Shown here piece by piece: positions 1 through 9,365 of a DNA stretch of 64,000 nucleotides. Each line of letters starts with the position of its first letter. The first letter of the stretch is position 1. The DNA is from Lacrimispora algidixylanolytica (GTDB lineage Bacteria > Bacillota > Clostridia > Lachnospirales > Lachnospiraceae), in the NCBI RefSeq assembly GCF_003609635.1, contig NZ_MCIA01000034.1, positions 62,001 to 126,000 on the forward strand. Direction: 5' to 3'. The notes under the pieces are model-generated. The model saw nothing but the letters and a program-made list of their open reading frames with translations, searched no databases and had not been told where the DNA came from. A program made the position numbers and the translations under genes.

Positions 1-692
1 GTCAAATACGGGTCATCAAAACCAAATGTAATGCTGCCTTTTCCCTTTAGGGGGAGAATGTGACGAATTAGTTTTTTCCCTTGTCTCAGAAATAGTTTAA
101 CGGTTTTCTGGTTCTCCTTGCTGGAAATCCAGGAAAAAATTTCATTTTTTTTCTCTTTTACTGTCTTTAGTGTATCACAGACTCTACGAAAAAAAAACTT
201 AAGTTTTGTAAAAAAACGAAGTATTCTCCTCTTTCCTTTTTCCCATAAGGAAGTAAAAAAGAGGGGCTTCTTTGTCTTCTCTTCATCATCAATCGATTCA
301 AACATCTCCGGAAGCTTCTGGATTTCACTCTGAACCTTTTCCTTTGCCTCTTTGGCATCTTTTAGCGGTTCTGGTTCGATTCTCTCCATAGCATGAACCA
401 AGATATCTTCTGCTTCTTCTAGTTCTCGATCCAACTTTTTAGGTTTCATAATACGAAATCCAAATAATCGTACGGTCATCGTTAAGTCTTCTTCATACCG
501 AAACCGTATAGAAAGGATATGTAGCAACCAAGAGATGCCGGCGCTTCCCCTTCCTTTCTCGTAATAAGAACCAGATCCATGATATCTTACAGGTACAAAA
601 AGCACAGCCAGAAGAACTGCCAAAAGAAGTCCCAGTATGACCAGTAAAATAAGTCCTAATATTTTTAATATCAATAAAATTATATGAAGCAT
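1..692 (-). CDS. ytfI: YtfI-like DUF2953 protein, partial (C-terminus beyond left edge)
   Basis: An open frame of 230 codons starts at an ATG at 692 and runs to the window edge with no stop. The start is preceded by GAGGTG, and the previous gene ends 7 bases upstream. The N-terminus is one strong hydrophobic helix (about residues 3-33), followed by a basic and acidic linker-rich region with a long charged stretch near residues 90-150. A membrane-anchored protein of this shape matches the DUF2953 family (Bacillus YtfI), which usually lies beside the sporulation protein ytfJ (gerW); ytfJ would then be just outside the window. Family assignment is from overall shape and neighbourhood memory. The function of the family is unknown. 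Confidence 0.7.
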   Translation of the reverse strand, partial: MLHIILLILKILGLILLVILGLLLAVLLAVLFVPVRYHGSGSYYEKGRGSAGISWLLHILSIRFRYEEDLTMTVRLFGFRIMKPKKLDRELEEAEDILVHAMERIEPEPLKDAKEAKEKVQSEIQKLPEMFESIDDEEKTKKPLFFTSLWEKGKRRILRFFTKLKFFFRRVCDTLKTVKEKKNEIFSWISSKENQKTVKLFLRQGKKLIRHILPLKGKGSITFGFDDPYL

Positions 693-699
693 GGACACC

Positions 700-1032
700 T
701 CACACCTTACCGGCTTCCTCATCTAAAAAGGCAGATAAATCGAAGCCACCTGTTATCCGGTACATGTCATGAACCATACGTCCGGCCACCTCCAATGCCT
801 CCCAATAATCAGCTGCTATGCCTAATATAAAAACCTCTTCTTGTCTGAAAAAAGGGGCAAATAATTCCGCAGTGGGGTAGATATCAAGTATATTATTCCC
901 ATTTGAAGCGGGCATAATCACATAAATATCTGATTTTGGCTTTGATTTTCGAATTCCCTGTATGATTTTATACCGTTTCTTCTTGGCCTTTTCGCCTACG
1001 TACAGACGGTCAAACCAGCTTATTTTCATCAT
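700..1032 (-). CDS. Small conserved-looking protein of unknown function
   Basis: This 110-residue protein is not recognised. It begins with two consecutive Met codons, and its first 23 bases overlap the end of the 446-residue gene upstream, so the two are probably translationally coupled. GGAAGAG lies before the start. The sequence is soluble and mixed alpha/beta: a basic N-terminal third (many Lys/Arg at residues 13-33), then hydrophobic strands around 35-41 and 70-75 and a helix at about 76-92. There is no signal peptide, membrane segment or cysteine motif. It sits between the unknown gene and ytfI in an operon otherwise made of housekeeping genes. Confidence 0.75.
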   Translation of the reverse strand: MMKISWFDRLYVGEKAKKKRYKIIQGIRKSKPKSDIYVIMPASNGNNILDIYPTAELFAPFFRQEEVFILGIAADYWEALEVAGRMVHDMYRITGGFDLSAFLDEEAGKV

Positions 1033-2350
1033 CCATCAGCTCTTCCAATAATTCCTTGCAGGTTTCTTTTTCCGCCTCGTCCAAACAGCTTGTAAGGCTT
1101 CCTGTGATATACGATTGAATTTCATCAATAGAACCGAAATACACGGGAAGGTCTGATAAAACCTTCGCCATTATGGCACGTACCACCTGTTTTGAAGATC
1201 CGGCAAAAACATCTTCCAGTTCCTTTAAATACGCACCTGCTTCTTTTTCCAGAGAAAGACGATCTACTAAAACTTCTTCCTCTGTCTTTTCAGACTCTTC
1301 CTTAGAAGATAAGCATTTTAATTCAGCAAAACTGCTCCCAGACATAAGAATGTCTACGTTTGCTGATTTTATATAATGGGGATTGGAATACCATTCCTCA
1401 TCCGCCTGCGGAAGTTCAATCTTTAGATACTTCTCATATAAAGTTTCCTGTCTGCCTTCCATCTGGGTGAGCTTAAGGAAAATTTCATCAGAACCAAAAG
1501 AATCCTCTTCTTTAGAAAAATTATGAAGAATCTCCTTTACAACGGAAGAATATAATTCCTCTTCTTTTACATCCACAACCGCTTCCGAACCTGACAAAAT
1601 TAGGACACAAAAATCATTGACGATCTCCTGAAGCATCACGTAAAATCCAGATTCTTTCGTAAGTCCTTCTGAAACAGTTCCCAGATTATCTATTGCATTT
1701 TCATAGCTTTCAGCTGTCATTTTCTTATAGTCAATACTACGCAGCTGCTCCAAAAGTTTATAAAACTCCTGGTATCCATGATCCATATCTTTTGGAAGTC
1801 GAGTCATAGATTCAGTACGAAGTGTATACATCATATCTTTAAGGCTTTCCATGGGGGAGCCAATATATACCGAAAGGCCCTCCATTACAAGGCTGAAAAA
1901 CTTCTGCTTTGTAAGTCGAACGGGTAGCTGTCCTATCACTTCTTTGATTCTTCCATTCATAACAGCTGTCTCACTGGATCCTGTAATATACTCCAATAGA
2001 CGTTTTGCGAATGCATCATCATGAATTGAGCTTGCAGGCATTACTTTAAACTTTCTTTCCAGACGGTTTAATACGTACTCAAAAATCTGAAAACAATCCG
2101 CATAGGAAGTCATCACTTCAACTTTACGGGTAATATCTTCTCTAAGAGCTAGCACTCCCTCTAAAACATCTTTACCGGAATAATAATCAGAAAGAAGCTC
2201 ATTTAGTCGTGTGCTGCAATCAGAAACATGTTCAGAAACACGAGGTTCCTCAGCGATAGATTCAAATAGAGTATAATAATTTAGCACTAGCCTTACATAA
2301 GAGTATTGATATGCTGTAGTCATCTGTTTTTTCAGTAATCGGGTATCCAA
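1010..2350 (-). CDS. Large helical cytoplasmic protein of unknown function
   Basis: This 446-residue protein is not recognised. The best start is a TTG at 2350, 7 bases after AGGAG; there is no ATG nearby in this frame. The sequence is very rich in Leu, Glu, Lys and Ser, looks almost wholly alpha-helical, is acidic at the C-terminus, and has no signal peptide, membrane segment, P-loop or metal motif. It follows cinA by 23 bases and overlaps the 110-residue gene downstream. Gene order places it in the yicC-gmk-rpoZ-rimO-pgsA-cinA run, so it is expressed with core functions. No function is proposed. Confidence 0.8.
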   Translation of the reverse strand: MDTRLLKKQMTTAYQYSYVRLVLNYYTLFESIAEEPRVSEHVSDCSTRLNELLSDYYSGKDVLEGVLALREDITRKVEVMTSYADCFQIFEYVLNRLERKFKVMPASSIHDDAFAKRLLEYITGSSETAVMNGRIKEVIGQLPVRLTKQKFFSLVMEGLSVYIGSPMESLKDMMYTLRTESMTRLPKDMDHGYQEFYKLLEQLRSIDYKKMTAESYENAIDNLGTVSEGLTKESGFYVMLQEIVNDFCVLILSGSEAVVDVKEEELYSSVVKEILHNFSKEEDSFGSDEIFLKLTQMEGRQETLYEKYLKIELPQADEEWYSNPHYIKSANVDILMSGSSFAELKCLSSKEESEKTEEEVLVDRLSLEKEAGAYLKELEDVFAGSSKQVVRAIMAKVLSDLPVYFGSIDEIQSYITGSLTSCLDEAEKETCKELLEELMDDENKLV

Positions 2351-2373
2351 ATTTTATCTCCTCTCGGATTTTA

Positions 2374-3621
2374 TCAGGTATTGTAATTGGAAAGGATGGA
2401 ACGCCGTAATAAATCTAGAGCCTTTACAACAGACTGTTCTCTGATTTTTTCACGGTTTCCTTTAAAGTGATATTCTTCTACTTTCACTTTATCCTTCAGA
2501 TAGCAAGCAATATATACCAGACCAACAGGCTTTTCACCTTCGGAAATCGGTCCTGCAATTCCTGTTACTGCAATGCAAACATCTGCACCAGTAGCAAAAA
2601 CTCCGCCCAGTGCCATTTCTTTCGCGGTCTGCTTGCTGACGGCACCGTATTGTTTCAGAGTGCTTTTATTAACATTCAAACGTTTTCTCTTTGCCTTATT
2701 GGAATAAGTCACAAATCCCTCTCGAAACACCTCGGAAGCTCCTGATACATTGACAATACGGCCTGAAATCAATCCTCCTGTACAGGATTCTGCTGTTGTC
2801 ACGGTTAACTCATGCTTTTTAAGAAGACGAACTACCGCCATTTCGATGGTTTCCTCTTCTTTCGTGGTAAACACATCGTTGCCAAAGCGATTTTTAATCT
2901 CTTTTACAACGGGTTTTAAAAGTTCCTTTGCTTCCTCTTCATTAGAAGCTTTGGCAGTGATCCGTAAGTGGACCTCTGCCGTCTTCGCATAGGTTGCAAT
3001 GGTGGGATTTGACTGTCCATTAATAAGATCTAAAAGCTTGTCTTCTACTTGACTCTCTCCCTGACCACATAGCTTGATCATCTGAGAGCGAATCACTTCC
3101 GGCTGACGTTCCTGCAAATAAGGAAATACCTGTTCTTCAAAGAGTGGCTTCAACTCACCGGGAGGTCCAGGAAGTAATATTGCTGTCTTTCCATCTTTTT
3201 CAAGAATGAGTCCAGGAGCTGTTCCATTATGGTTTTCTAATACTTTGGCCCCCTGAGGAACCAAGGCCTGTTTCCAGTTATTATCCGGTATTTCTTTATA
3301 AATACTGTTCTTAAAATATTCTGTGATGAGGTCTCTTGTGTGATCATCCTCTTCCAAGGAAGATCCCATGACCTCTGCACAAACTTCTTTTGTCAGATCA
3401 TCCTCCGTAGGTCCAAGACCACCGGTTAGAATCACGACATCTGAACGGTCCAGGGCAGTTTTTAACACCTGGGACAAACGCTCCCTGTTGTCTCCGACTG
3501 TCACCTGATGATACATGGATAAACCTAAAAGAGCACACTTTTCTGCTAGATACTGGGTGTTCGTATTTACAATATTACCGAGCAAAAGCTCTGTTCCAAC
3601 TGAAACCAGTTCGACAACCAT
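2374..3621 (-). CDS. cinA: CinA-family protein, NMN deamidase / competence-damage protein
   Basis: The 415-residue protein has the two-domain CinA layout: an N-terminal MoaB/MogA-like nucleotide-binding domain with GGLGPT at 67-72, and a C-terminal pyridine-nucleotide amidohydrolase domain with the active-site segment AESCTGG at 277-283 and a VTGIAGP motif. Family knowledge: the C-terminal domain deamidates nicotinamide mononucleotide in NAD recycling; the N-terminal domain may act on ADP-ribose. The length is normal for the full-length form. It follows pgsA by 5 bases. In many Firmicutes cinA is followed by recA; here the next genes are two unknown ORFs instead. Confidence 0.93.
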   Translation of the reverse strand: MVVELVSVGTELLLGNIVNTNTQYLAEKCALLGLSMYHQVTVGDNRERLSQVLKTALDRSDVVILTGGLGPTEDDLTKEVCAEVMGSSLEEDDHTRDLITEYFKNSIYKEIPDNNWKQALVPQGAKVLENHNGTAPGLILEKDGKTAILLPGPPGELKPLFEEQVFPYLQERQPEVIRSQMIKLCGQGESQVEDKLLDLINGQSNPTIATYAKTAEVHLRITAKASNEEEAKELLKPVVKEIKNRFGNDVFTTKEEETIEMAVVRLLKKHELTVTTAESCTGGLISGRIVNVSGASEVFREGFVTYSNKAKRKRLNVNKSTLKQYGAVSKQTAKEMALGGVFATGADVCIAVTGIAGPISEGEKPVGLVYIACYLKDKVKVEEYHFKGNREKIREQSVVKALDLLRRSILSNYNT

Positions 3622-3626
3622 AATGA

Positions 3627-4169
3627 TTACATACTCCCTTCTGTAAGAACCTTATAATTCTTTACGATATAATCAATGAGTGATACGATCGTAAGGATGA
3701 CTGCCAGCCAGACAAATACAACTGTTACCGGCGTTAACAACGGTATATTCACCATAAGAAGAACGGACATGATCATCTGGGAGGCCGTTTTAAACTTACC
3801 CCATTTGCTTGCTGCAATGACAATTCCATTATCAGAAGCTACCAATCGAAATCCACTAATGATAAATTCCCTACTTATGATAACAATAACGACCCATGCC
3901 GAAAGCTGATTTAACGCCGTAAAACAGATAAGTCCTGAACAAACTAAAAGCTTATCCGCTAACGGATCCATAAACTTTCCGAAATTTGTTACCAGTCCAT
4001 ATTTTCTTGCAATCATTCCATCCAACAAATCCGTAAAACTTGCGACAATAAATATAGCAGCTGCAATCCAACGGTAATTGACATTGGTACCACCCTCTAG
4101 CAGAAGAAATAAAACAAAAAACGGAATCATGATAACCCTTAAAATCGTTAGCTTATTCGGTAAATTCAT
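3627..4169 (-). CDS. pgsA: CDP-diacylglycerol--glycerol-3-phosphate 3-phosphatidyltransferase
   Basis: A 180-residue integral membrane enzyme that joins CDP-diacylglycerol to glycerol-3-phosphate, the committed step of phosphatidylglycerol synthesis. The CDP-alcohol phosphotransferase signature DG-x2-AR-x8-G-x3-D-x3-D is complete (from DGMIAR to the final Asp of DPLAD), and several hydrophobic helices surround it. Its first 17 bases overlap the end of rimO, which suggests translational coupling. The rimO-pgsA-cinA order is common in clostridia. Confidence 0.94.
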   Translation of the reverse strand: MNLPNKLTILRVIMIPFFVLFLLLEGGTNVNYRWIAAAIFIVASFTDLLDGMIARKYGLVTNFGKFMDPLADKLLVCSGLICFTALNQLSAWVVIVIISREFIISGFRLVASDNGIVIAASKWGKFKTASQMIMSVLLMVNIPLLTPVTVVFVWLAVILTIVSLIDYIVKNYKVLTEGSM

Positions 4170-5493
4170 CTTCCAACTCCCCCATCAAATCATATTCCAT
4201 AGCTCCGGTAACCCGAACCTTGGCAAAATCACCTGACATCAATTCCACACCTGTCTGGACAAATATCATTCCATCCACGCCAGGGCAATCCATATAAGTA
4301 CGCCCTACATAAGCATTTTCATCTGCTACTTTGCCTTCAATCATAACTTCTACCGTCTTTCCGACCATAGACTCAGAATGATCTAAGGAAATTTCCTGCT
4401 GAAGTTCCATGATTGCATCACGGCGTTCTTCTTTCACTTCTTGATCTACGTGATTAGCAAAACCTGCCGCTGGTGTATCTTCTTCTGCTGAATAAGCAAA
4501 TACTCCTAAACGCTCAAATTCCAACTCATCTACGAATTCCATAAGCTCCTCGTGATCTTCCTCTGTTTCACCTGGGAAACCAGAGATTAAAGTGGTACGA
4601 AGTGCAATATCAGGTATCTCTTTGCGAAGCTTCCCTACAATTTCTCTAAGCTGATTTTTCGTAGTTCTCCGTCCCATGAGCTTTAAGATACGATCGCTGG
4701 CATGCTGGATAGGCAAATCAAGATAATGACATATTTTTTCTTCTTCTTTTATTGTCTGAATCATCTCATCTGTAATTTCCTCAGGATAGCAATACTGAAC
4801 TCTAATCCACTGAATCCCTGAGATACGGCAAAGTTTCTTTAACAGTTCAGGAAGAGATTTCTTGCCATATAAATCCACGCCATAAAGTGTAGTTTCCTGG
4901 GCAACTAAAATAAGTTCCTTTACGCCCTTACTTGCCAATTCCTCTGCTTCTTTTAAAAGTCGTTCCATCGGAACACTGCGGTAATTGCCACGCAAAGTAG
5001 GAATGATACAGTAAGTACAATGCTTATCACAGCCTTCTGCAATTTTCAGGAATGCATAATGCCCTCCAGTAGTAAGAACTCGTCCTGTTTCCATCTCAGG
5101 AATCCCCTGAAGATCGTGGAAACGCTGAACATGTTCTACGCCGCTTAAAGCTTCTCTTAATACATTGGAGATCTCATCATAGGTGGAGGTACCAAGAATT
5201 CCATCGACTTCTGGTATCTCATCAATAATCTCCTGTTTATATCTCTGAGCAAGGCAACCAGTTACAATAAGTGCCTTACAATTTCCGTCTATCTTTCTTT
5301 GAGCCATCTCTAAAATGGTATTAATGCTCTCTTCCTTCGCATCTCCGATAAAACAACAGGTATTAATTACAATAACATCTGCCTCATGTTCATCGTCAGT
5401 AAAGGTATATCCGTCTTTATTTAAAAGGCCCAGCATCATCTCGGTATCAACCAGATTCTTATCACAGCCCAGTGAAATACATAATAATTTCAT
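4153..5493 (-). CDS. rimO: Ribosomal protein S12 methylthiotransferase RimO
   Basis: A 446-residue radical-SAM methylthiotransferase that modifies an aspartate of ribosomal protein S12. Visible parts, in order: the N-terminal UPF0004 domain with cluster cysteines at 10, 46 and 80; the radical-SAM motif C-x3-C-x2-C at 155, 159 and 162 (CDKHCTYC); and a C-terminal TRAM-like region. The CDKNLVD and NTCCFIGDAKEES segments are typical of RimO rather than MiaB. GGGAG lies before the ATG. It is followed by overlapping pgsA and preceded by rpoZ. Confidence 0.95.
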   Translation of the reverse strand: MKLLCISLGCDKNLVDTEMMLGLLNKDGYTFTDDEHEADVIVINTCCFIGDAKEESINTILEMAQRKIDGNCKALIVTGCLAQRYKQEIIDEIPEVDGILGTSTYDEISNVLREALSGVEHVQRFHDLQGIPEMETGRVLTTGGHYAFLKIAEGCDKHCTYCIIPTLRGNYRSVPMERLLKEAEELASKGVKELILVAQETTLYGVDLYGKKSLPELLKKLCRISGIQWIRVQYCYPEEITDEMIQTIKEEEKICHYLDLPIQHASDRILKLMGRRTTKNQLREIVGKLRKEIPDIALRTTLISGFPGETEEDHEELMEFVDELEFERLGVFAYSAEEDTPAAGFANHVDQEVKEERRDAIMELQQEISLDHSESMVGKTVEVMIEGKVADENAYVGRTYMDCPGVDGMIFVQTGVELMSGDFAKVRVTGAMEYDLMGELEDEFTE

Positions 5494-5562
5494 CTTAAAA
5501 CTCCCGTCGTAAATATTTGTATATGAGAAAAGCCATCTTCCAAAAGGGAGACGGCCTTTCTC

Positions 5563-5817
5563 TTAATTATCGTCTTCTTCTGTTGCGTCCGCTTCGCTTA
5601 AAATCTTTACTTGGCCTTCGTACAACTCCTCAACGGCAATAGAAAGCGGTTTTTTACCGTAACCTGGTACGCAGGGCTCTGAACCAGCGATAATCTGTCT
5701 TGCTCTTTTTGCAGCTGCGATCACAATAGAATAACGGCTCTGTACGACAGGAGCATCTCCTGGTACAACCTCACTGTTTATTACATTAATTAAATCTGAA
5801 TAAGATGGATGTAACAT
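5563..5817 (-). CDS. rpoZ: DNA-directed RNA polymerase omega subunit
   Basis: An 84-residue protein with the short N-terminal helical core of omega (residues about 1-60, with the conserved SRYSIVIAAAKRARQI segment) and an acidic tail. Omega promotes assembly of core RNA polymerase. GAGAGGGG precedes the ATG. It lies 22 bases after gmk, the usual gmk-rpoZ order of Firmicutes. Confidence 0.93.
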   Translation of the reverse strand: MLHPSYSDLINVINSEVVPGDAPVVQSRYSIVIAAAKRARQIIAGSEPCVPGYGKKPLSIAVEELYEGQVKILSEADATEEDDN

Positions 5818-5839
5818 CTTTGTTCCCCTCTCTAAATCA

Positions 5840-6460
5840 CTATATTTTCTTCAATTCTTCCCGAATCTGAGATAAAAACGCACCATTATTGGATGCCCGG
5901 TTATGCTGGACCTGTATCATCTGGTGCATTGCTTCTACACAAGTTTCTATTTTTTCGTTAATAAGGATATAGTCATAAGCCTCCATACCCTCCGCTTCTT
6001 CCGCAGCCCTGCGAAGTCTGGCATTTATTACTTCCATACTCTCTGTGCCTCGACCGATAAGCCTGCGTTTGAGTTCCTCTGCGCTAGGAGGCATCACAAA
6101 AATTAAAATAGTCTCAGGAAAACGTTCTTTTATTTTAAGTGCTCCCTGTATTTCAATTTCCAGAATTACATCCTTGCCCTTTTTCATCTGATTTAAAACA
6201 TATTCTTTGGGAGTTCCATAAAAATGTTTTACATACTGAGCATACTCAATCAGGGCATCTTTTTCAATCATATCCCGGAAGTTTTCTTCTGTCACGAAAA
6301 AATATTCACGTCCATCCGTCTCCCCTTCTCTTGGGTTTCTGGTGGTTGCAGATATAGACAGTGCATAATTATCGTACCGTTTCAGAAGCTCTTTCATAAG
6401 AGTTCCTTTTCCTGCTCCTGAAAACCCAGATACAACTGCCAACATTCCTTGCTCATTCAT
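5840..6460 (-). CDS. gmk: Guanylate kinase
   Basis: Converts GMP to GDP with ATP. The frame is open to 6514, but the ATG at 6460 is preferred: it is preceded by GGGAG, gives the usual length (206 residues) and removes overlap with yicC. The P-loop is at residues 12-19 (GFSGAGKG), followed by SISATTRNPREGE, the GMP-binding loop characteristic of guanylate kinases. yicC ends 16 bases upstream. In many Firmicutes a remA/DUF370 gene lies between yicC and gmk; there is no room for it here. Confidence 0.94.
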   Translation of the reverse strand: MNEQGMLAVVSGFSGAGKGTLMKELLKRYDNYALSISATTRNPREGETDGREYFFVTEENFRDMIEKDALIEYAQYVKHFYGTPKEYVLNQMKKGKDVILEIEIQGALKIKERFPETILIFVMPPSAEELKRRLIGRGTESMEVINARLRRAAEEAEGMEAYDYILINEKIETCVEAMHQMIQVQHNRASNNGAFLSQIREELKKI

Positions 6461-6476
6461 GAGTCTGTTACACTCC

Positions 6477-7355
6477 CTATTCAATATTCTGGATCTGTTC
6501 TCTGACCTTTTCAATCTCGGTCTTTAATGTAATGGCTTTGTCAGAAATCTCCAAATCATTGGCCTTAGAAAGAATGGTATTGGCTTCTCTGTTCATCTCT
6601 TGTGCAATGAAATCCAACTTTCTTCCCACACTTGTGCCAACTCCCAGTTCAGACCTGGTATTCTCAATGTGGCTTCTTAACCGGACGGTTTCTTCATCCA
6701 CACAAATTTTATCAGCAAATATCGTAACCTCTGTGGCAATTCTTCCTTCATCAATGGAAGCGCCTGACAGCAGTTCCTTTACCTTGTCCTCAAGCTTTCC
6801 ACGATACTCTTGCAAAATCCTTGGGGAGCGTTCTTCAATAAAGTCCAGTATCTCCAGCATATTACCCAGCTTTTTCATCAAATCATTACAAAGGGTCTCC
6901 CCTTCGGTAATCCTGGTCTCTACAAAACGCTTTGCAGCCTCTTCAATGGTTTCAGAAAGAAGTTTCCACATCTGATCTTCATCTTCTGTCACTTCATCCA
7001 TGGTAAGAACCTCTGGGCATTTAGCCAGGGTAGATACCTTAATATCATTTTGGATTCCAAACTCTTTCTCCATCTTTGTAAAATGATCCATATATTCAGC
7101 AGCTAGAGCGCTGTTATACTTTAAACACAGCTTATTCTCTGTATAATCCTCATAGCTGATAAAAACATCAACCTTACCCCGCTGTATATAATTCTTTAAC
7201 AGATTTCTAATTCCTGTTTCAAAGAAATTAAACTTTTTCGGCATCTTTACGCTTAAATCCAAATATCTGTGATTTACAGCTTTCATCTCGACGGAAATTT
7301 TATATTCATCCGTGACGGTTTCATACCTGCCGAAACCTGTCATGCTCTTAATCAT
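6477..7355 (-). CDS. yicC: YicC-family endoribonuclease
   Basis: A 292-residue YicC/YloC protein recognised by the N-terminal MIKSMTGFGR and the VEMKAVNHRYLDL segment, and by the C-terminal DUF1732 helix with KLDFIAQEMNREANT. E. coli YicC is an endoribonuclease that acts on small RNAs; the role in Firmicutes is less clear. The frame extends to 7391, but the ATG at 7355 matches the family N-terminus and follows GAGAGG by 8-9 bases. It is the first gene of the minus-strand run ending at the left edge. Confidence 0.92.
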   Translation of the reverse strand: MIKSMTGFGRYETVTDEYKISVEMKAVNHRYLDLSVKMPKKFNFFETGIRNLLKNYIQRGKVDVFISYEDYTENKLCLKYNSALAAEYMDHFTKMEKEFGIQNDIKVSTLAKCPEVLTMDEVTEDEDQMWKLLSETIEEAAKRFVETRITEGETLCNDLMKKLGNMLEILDFIEERSPRILQEYRGKLEDKVKELLSGASIDEGRIATEVTIFADKICVDEETVRLRSHIENTRSELGVGTSVGRKLDFIAQEMNREANTILSKANDLEISDKAITLKTEIEKVREQIQNIE

Positions 7356-7430
7356 TGCAAATGCCTCTCTTTCGCCATAGATATAATCCATTATAAGTCA
7401 TATTAAAAAACAAGTCAATTGGTTTTAAAT

Positions 7431-7459
7431 TTTACACAACAGTGTTTTTGTGGTATACT
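7431..7459 (+). promoter_or_regulatory. Sigma-A promoter of rqcH
   Basis: TTTACA at 7431-7436 and TATACT at 7454-7459 are separated by 17 bases, with a TG extension (7451-7452) before the -10 box. The predicted start lies about 35 bases before the rqcH ATG. It is in the divergent gap between yicC and rqcH. Confidence 0.75.
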
Positions 7460-7500
7460 ATCTATATTTTAATCAGACTTTCACCGGAGGAAATAATACA

Positions 7501-9240
7501 ATGGCTTTAGACGGAATTGTAATGGCTAATCTTGCAGCAGAAATGAAAAACCGGCTGGAAGGCGGAAAAATCGCTAAAATCGCCCAGCCGGAAAAGGATG
7601 AACTGCTGTTTACTATTAAAAATCAGAAAAATACATGGAGGCTCCTAATTTCAGCTAGTGCCAGCCTTCCACTTGTTTATTTTACAGAATCCAATAAGCA
7701 AAGCCCCATGACTGCGCCTAATTTTTGCATGCTTTTACGCAAGCATATTGGAAACGGTCGAATTCTAGGCGTAAGCCAACCCGGTCTAGAACGTATTCTA
7801 TGCATGGAAATCGAACATTTAGACGAACTTGGAGATAAACGGGTTAAAAAGTTAATAATAGAGATTATGGGAAAGCACAGCAATATTATCTTCTGCAATG
7901 AGGAGGGAATAATCTTAGACAGCATCAAGCACATATCTGCTCAGGTGAGTTCCGTTAGAGAAGTCCTTCCCGGCAGAACTTATTTTATCCCTCAAACTAC
8001 AGAAAAAAAAGACCCACTGTCCATTACCCAAGAAGAGTTTCAGGAGGCAATGAGCAGCACGCCTGCCCCCATACAAAAAGCACTGTATCTAAAACTCACT
8101 GGCTTTAGTCCAATTATGGGACATGAACTTTGTCACATGGCCTCCATTGATGCGGACCATTCTGCGAATGAGATGACCGAAATGGAGATGGTTCACTTAT
8201 ATCGTACCCTTTCTCATGTAGTTTCAGATATTCATCAGGCGAATTTTTCACCTAATATCATTTACCGTAATGAGGAGCCAGTTGAATTTTCCGCCCTCCC
8301 TATGTCATGCTTTCAAAGTGATGAGTATCAGGCAACTCCCTTTGAATCCATCAGTTTACTTTTAGAAACTTATTACGCCACTAAAAATACGATTACAAGA
8401 ATTCGCCAGAAATCAGTGGATCTTCGTAAAATTGTCCAGACCGCATTAGAGCGAAACTATAAAAAGTTCGACTTGCAGGAAAAACAGCTTAAGGATACAG
8501 AAAAAAAGGATAAATACAAGGTCTATGGAGAGCTTCTAAATACCTACGGATATGAACTGTCCGGTGGAGAGAAAAAGCTGACCTGCCTCAATTACTATAC
8601 CAATGAAGATATTACTATCCCTTTAGATGATCAACTATCCGCAAAAGAAAATGCAAAGAAATATTTTGATAAATATAACAAGTTAAAACGTACCTTTGAA
8701 GCCGTCACAGAACAGATTCGCGAAACCAAACAAGAAATTGATCATCTGGAATCCGTAAGTGCTGCTCTTGACATTGCATTAAAAGAAGAAGATTTAGTGC
8801 AAATTAAAGAGGAACTGATGGAGTACGGCTATGTTAAACACCGCCGTGCAGGTGACAAAAAGCCCAAGGTAACCAGTAAACCATTTCACTATATTTCCTC
8901 TGACGGCTTCCACATCTATGTAGGAAAGAATAATTACCAGAACGAAGAACTTACCTTTAAGGTTGCAACCGGCAATGACTGGTGGTTCCACGCAAAAGGC
9001 ATTCCAGGTTCCCATGTCATCGTAAAATCTGAAGGCAAGGAGATACCAGACAGATTATACGAAGAAGCCGGAGCCCTAGCCGCCTATTATTCCAAAGGCC
9101 GGGACGGCGATAAGGTAGAAGTGGATTATATTCAGAAGAAACAAATTAAAAAAGTAACCGGAGCGGCACCTGGTTTCGTGATTTACCACACCAATTACTC
9201 TATGGTCGCAGAACCCAAATTAATTTTGGAGGAAGTTTAA
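7501..9240 (+). CDS. rqcH: Rqc2/NEMF-type ribosome quality control protein RqcH (FbpA/NFACT family)
   Basis: A 579-residue NFACT-family protein. Family knowledge: it binds stalled 50S subunits carrying peptidyl-tRNA and recruits tRNA-Ala to add C-terminal alanine tails that mark the chain for degradation. The older name is fibronectin-binding protein. Order: NFACT-N domain, a coiled-coil middle (about 290-430), and an NFACT-R domain with the signature DWWFHAKGIPGSH at 493-505. The frame opens at 7450, but the ATG at 7501 follows GGAGG and starts with the family's MALDGIVMANL. Monocistronic between its own promoter and a terminator. Confidence 0.93.
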   Translation: MALDGIVMANLAAEMKNRLEGGKIAKIAQPEKDELLFTIKNQKNTWRLLISASASLPLVYFTESNKQSPMTAPNFCMLLRKHIGNGRILGVSQPGLERILCMEIEHLDELGDKRVKKLIIEIMGKHSNIIFCNEEGIILDSIKHISAQVSSVREVLPGRTYFIPQTTEKKDPLSITQEEFQEAMSSTPAPIQKALYLKLTGFSPIMGHELCHMASIDADHSANEMTEMEMVHLYRTLSHVVSDIHQANFSPNIIYRNEEPVEFSALPMSCFQSDEYQATPFESISLLLETYYATKNTITRIRQKSVDLRKIVQTALERNYKKFDLQEKQLKDTEKKDKYKVYGELLNTYGYELSGGEKKLTCLNYYTNEDITIPLDDQLSAKENAKKYFDKYNKLKRTFEAVTEQIRETKQEIDHLESVSAALDIALKEEDLVQIKEELMEYGYVKHRRAGDKKPKVTSKPFHYISSDGFHIYVGKNNYQNEELTFKVATGNDWWFHAKGIPGSHVIVKSEGKEIPDRLYEEAGALAAYYSKGRDGDKVEVDYIQKKQIKKVTGAAPGFVIYHTNYSMVAEPKLILEEV

Positions 9241-9269
9241 TATACGGAATGTAACACTCCAAAACCAAA

Positions 9270-9309
9270 AGAAGCGCTTGAATGTCTTATTTCTCATTCA
9301 AGCGCTTCT
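9270..9309. terminator. Bidirectional intrinsic terminator between rqcH and the lyase
   Basis: Two perfect 15-base arms (9270-9284 and 9295-9309) form a hairpin with a 10-base loop. The flank is T-rich read in both directions, more clearly on the minus strand (TTTTGGTTTT). It separates the convergent rqcH and rhamnogalacturonan lyase genes. Confidence 0.85.
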
Positions 9310-9365
9310 TGTTTCATTCTTCTTGGGTTTCATTCTTCTTGGTATTGCTTAGTTACATCATTTTT

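Noticed and set aside
118-358. Two short ORFs at the left edge (plus strand 118-333 and minus strand 167-358)
   Set aside because: Both lie inside the ytfI-like frame that runs off the window edge, which explains the sequence better.
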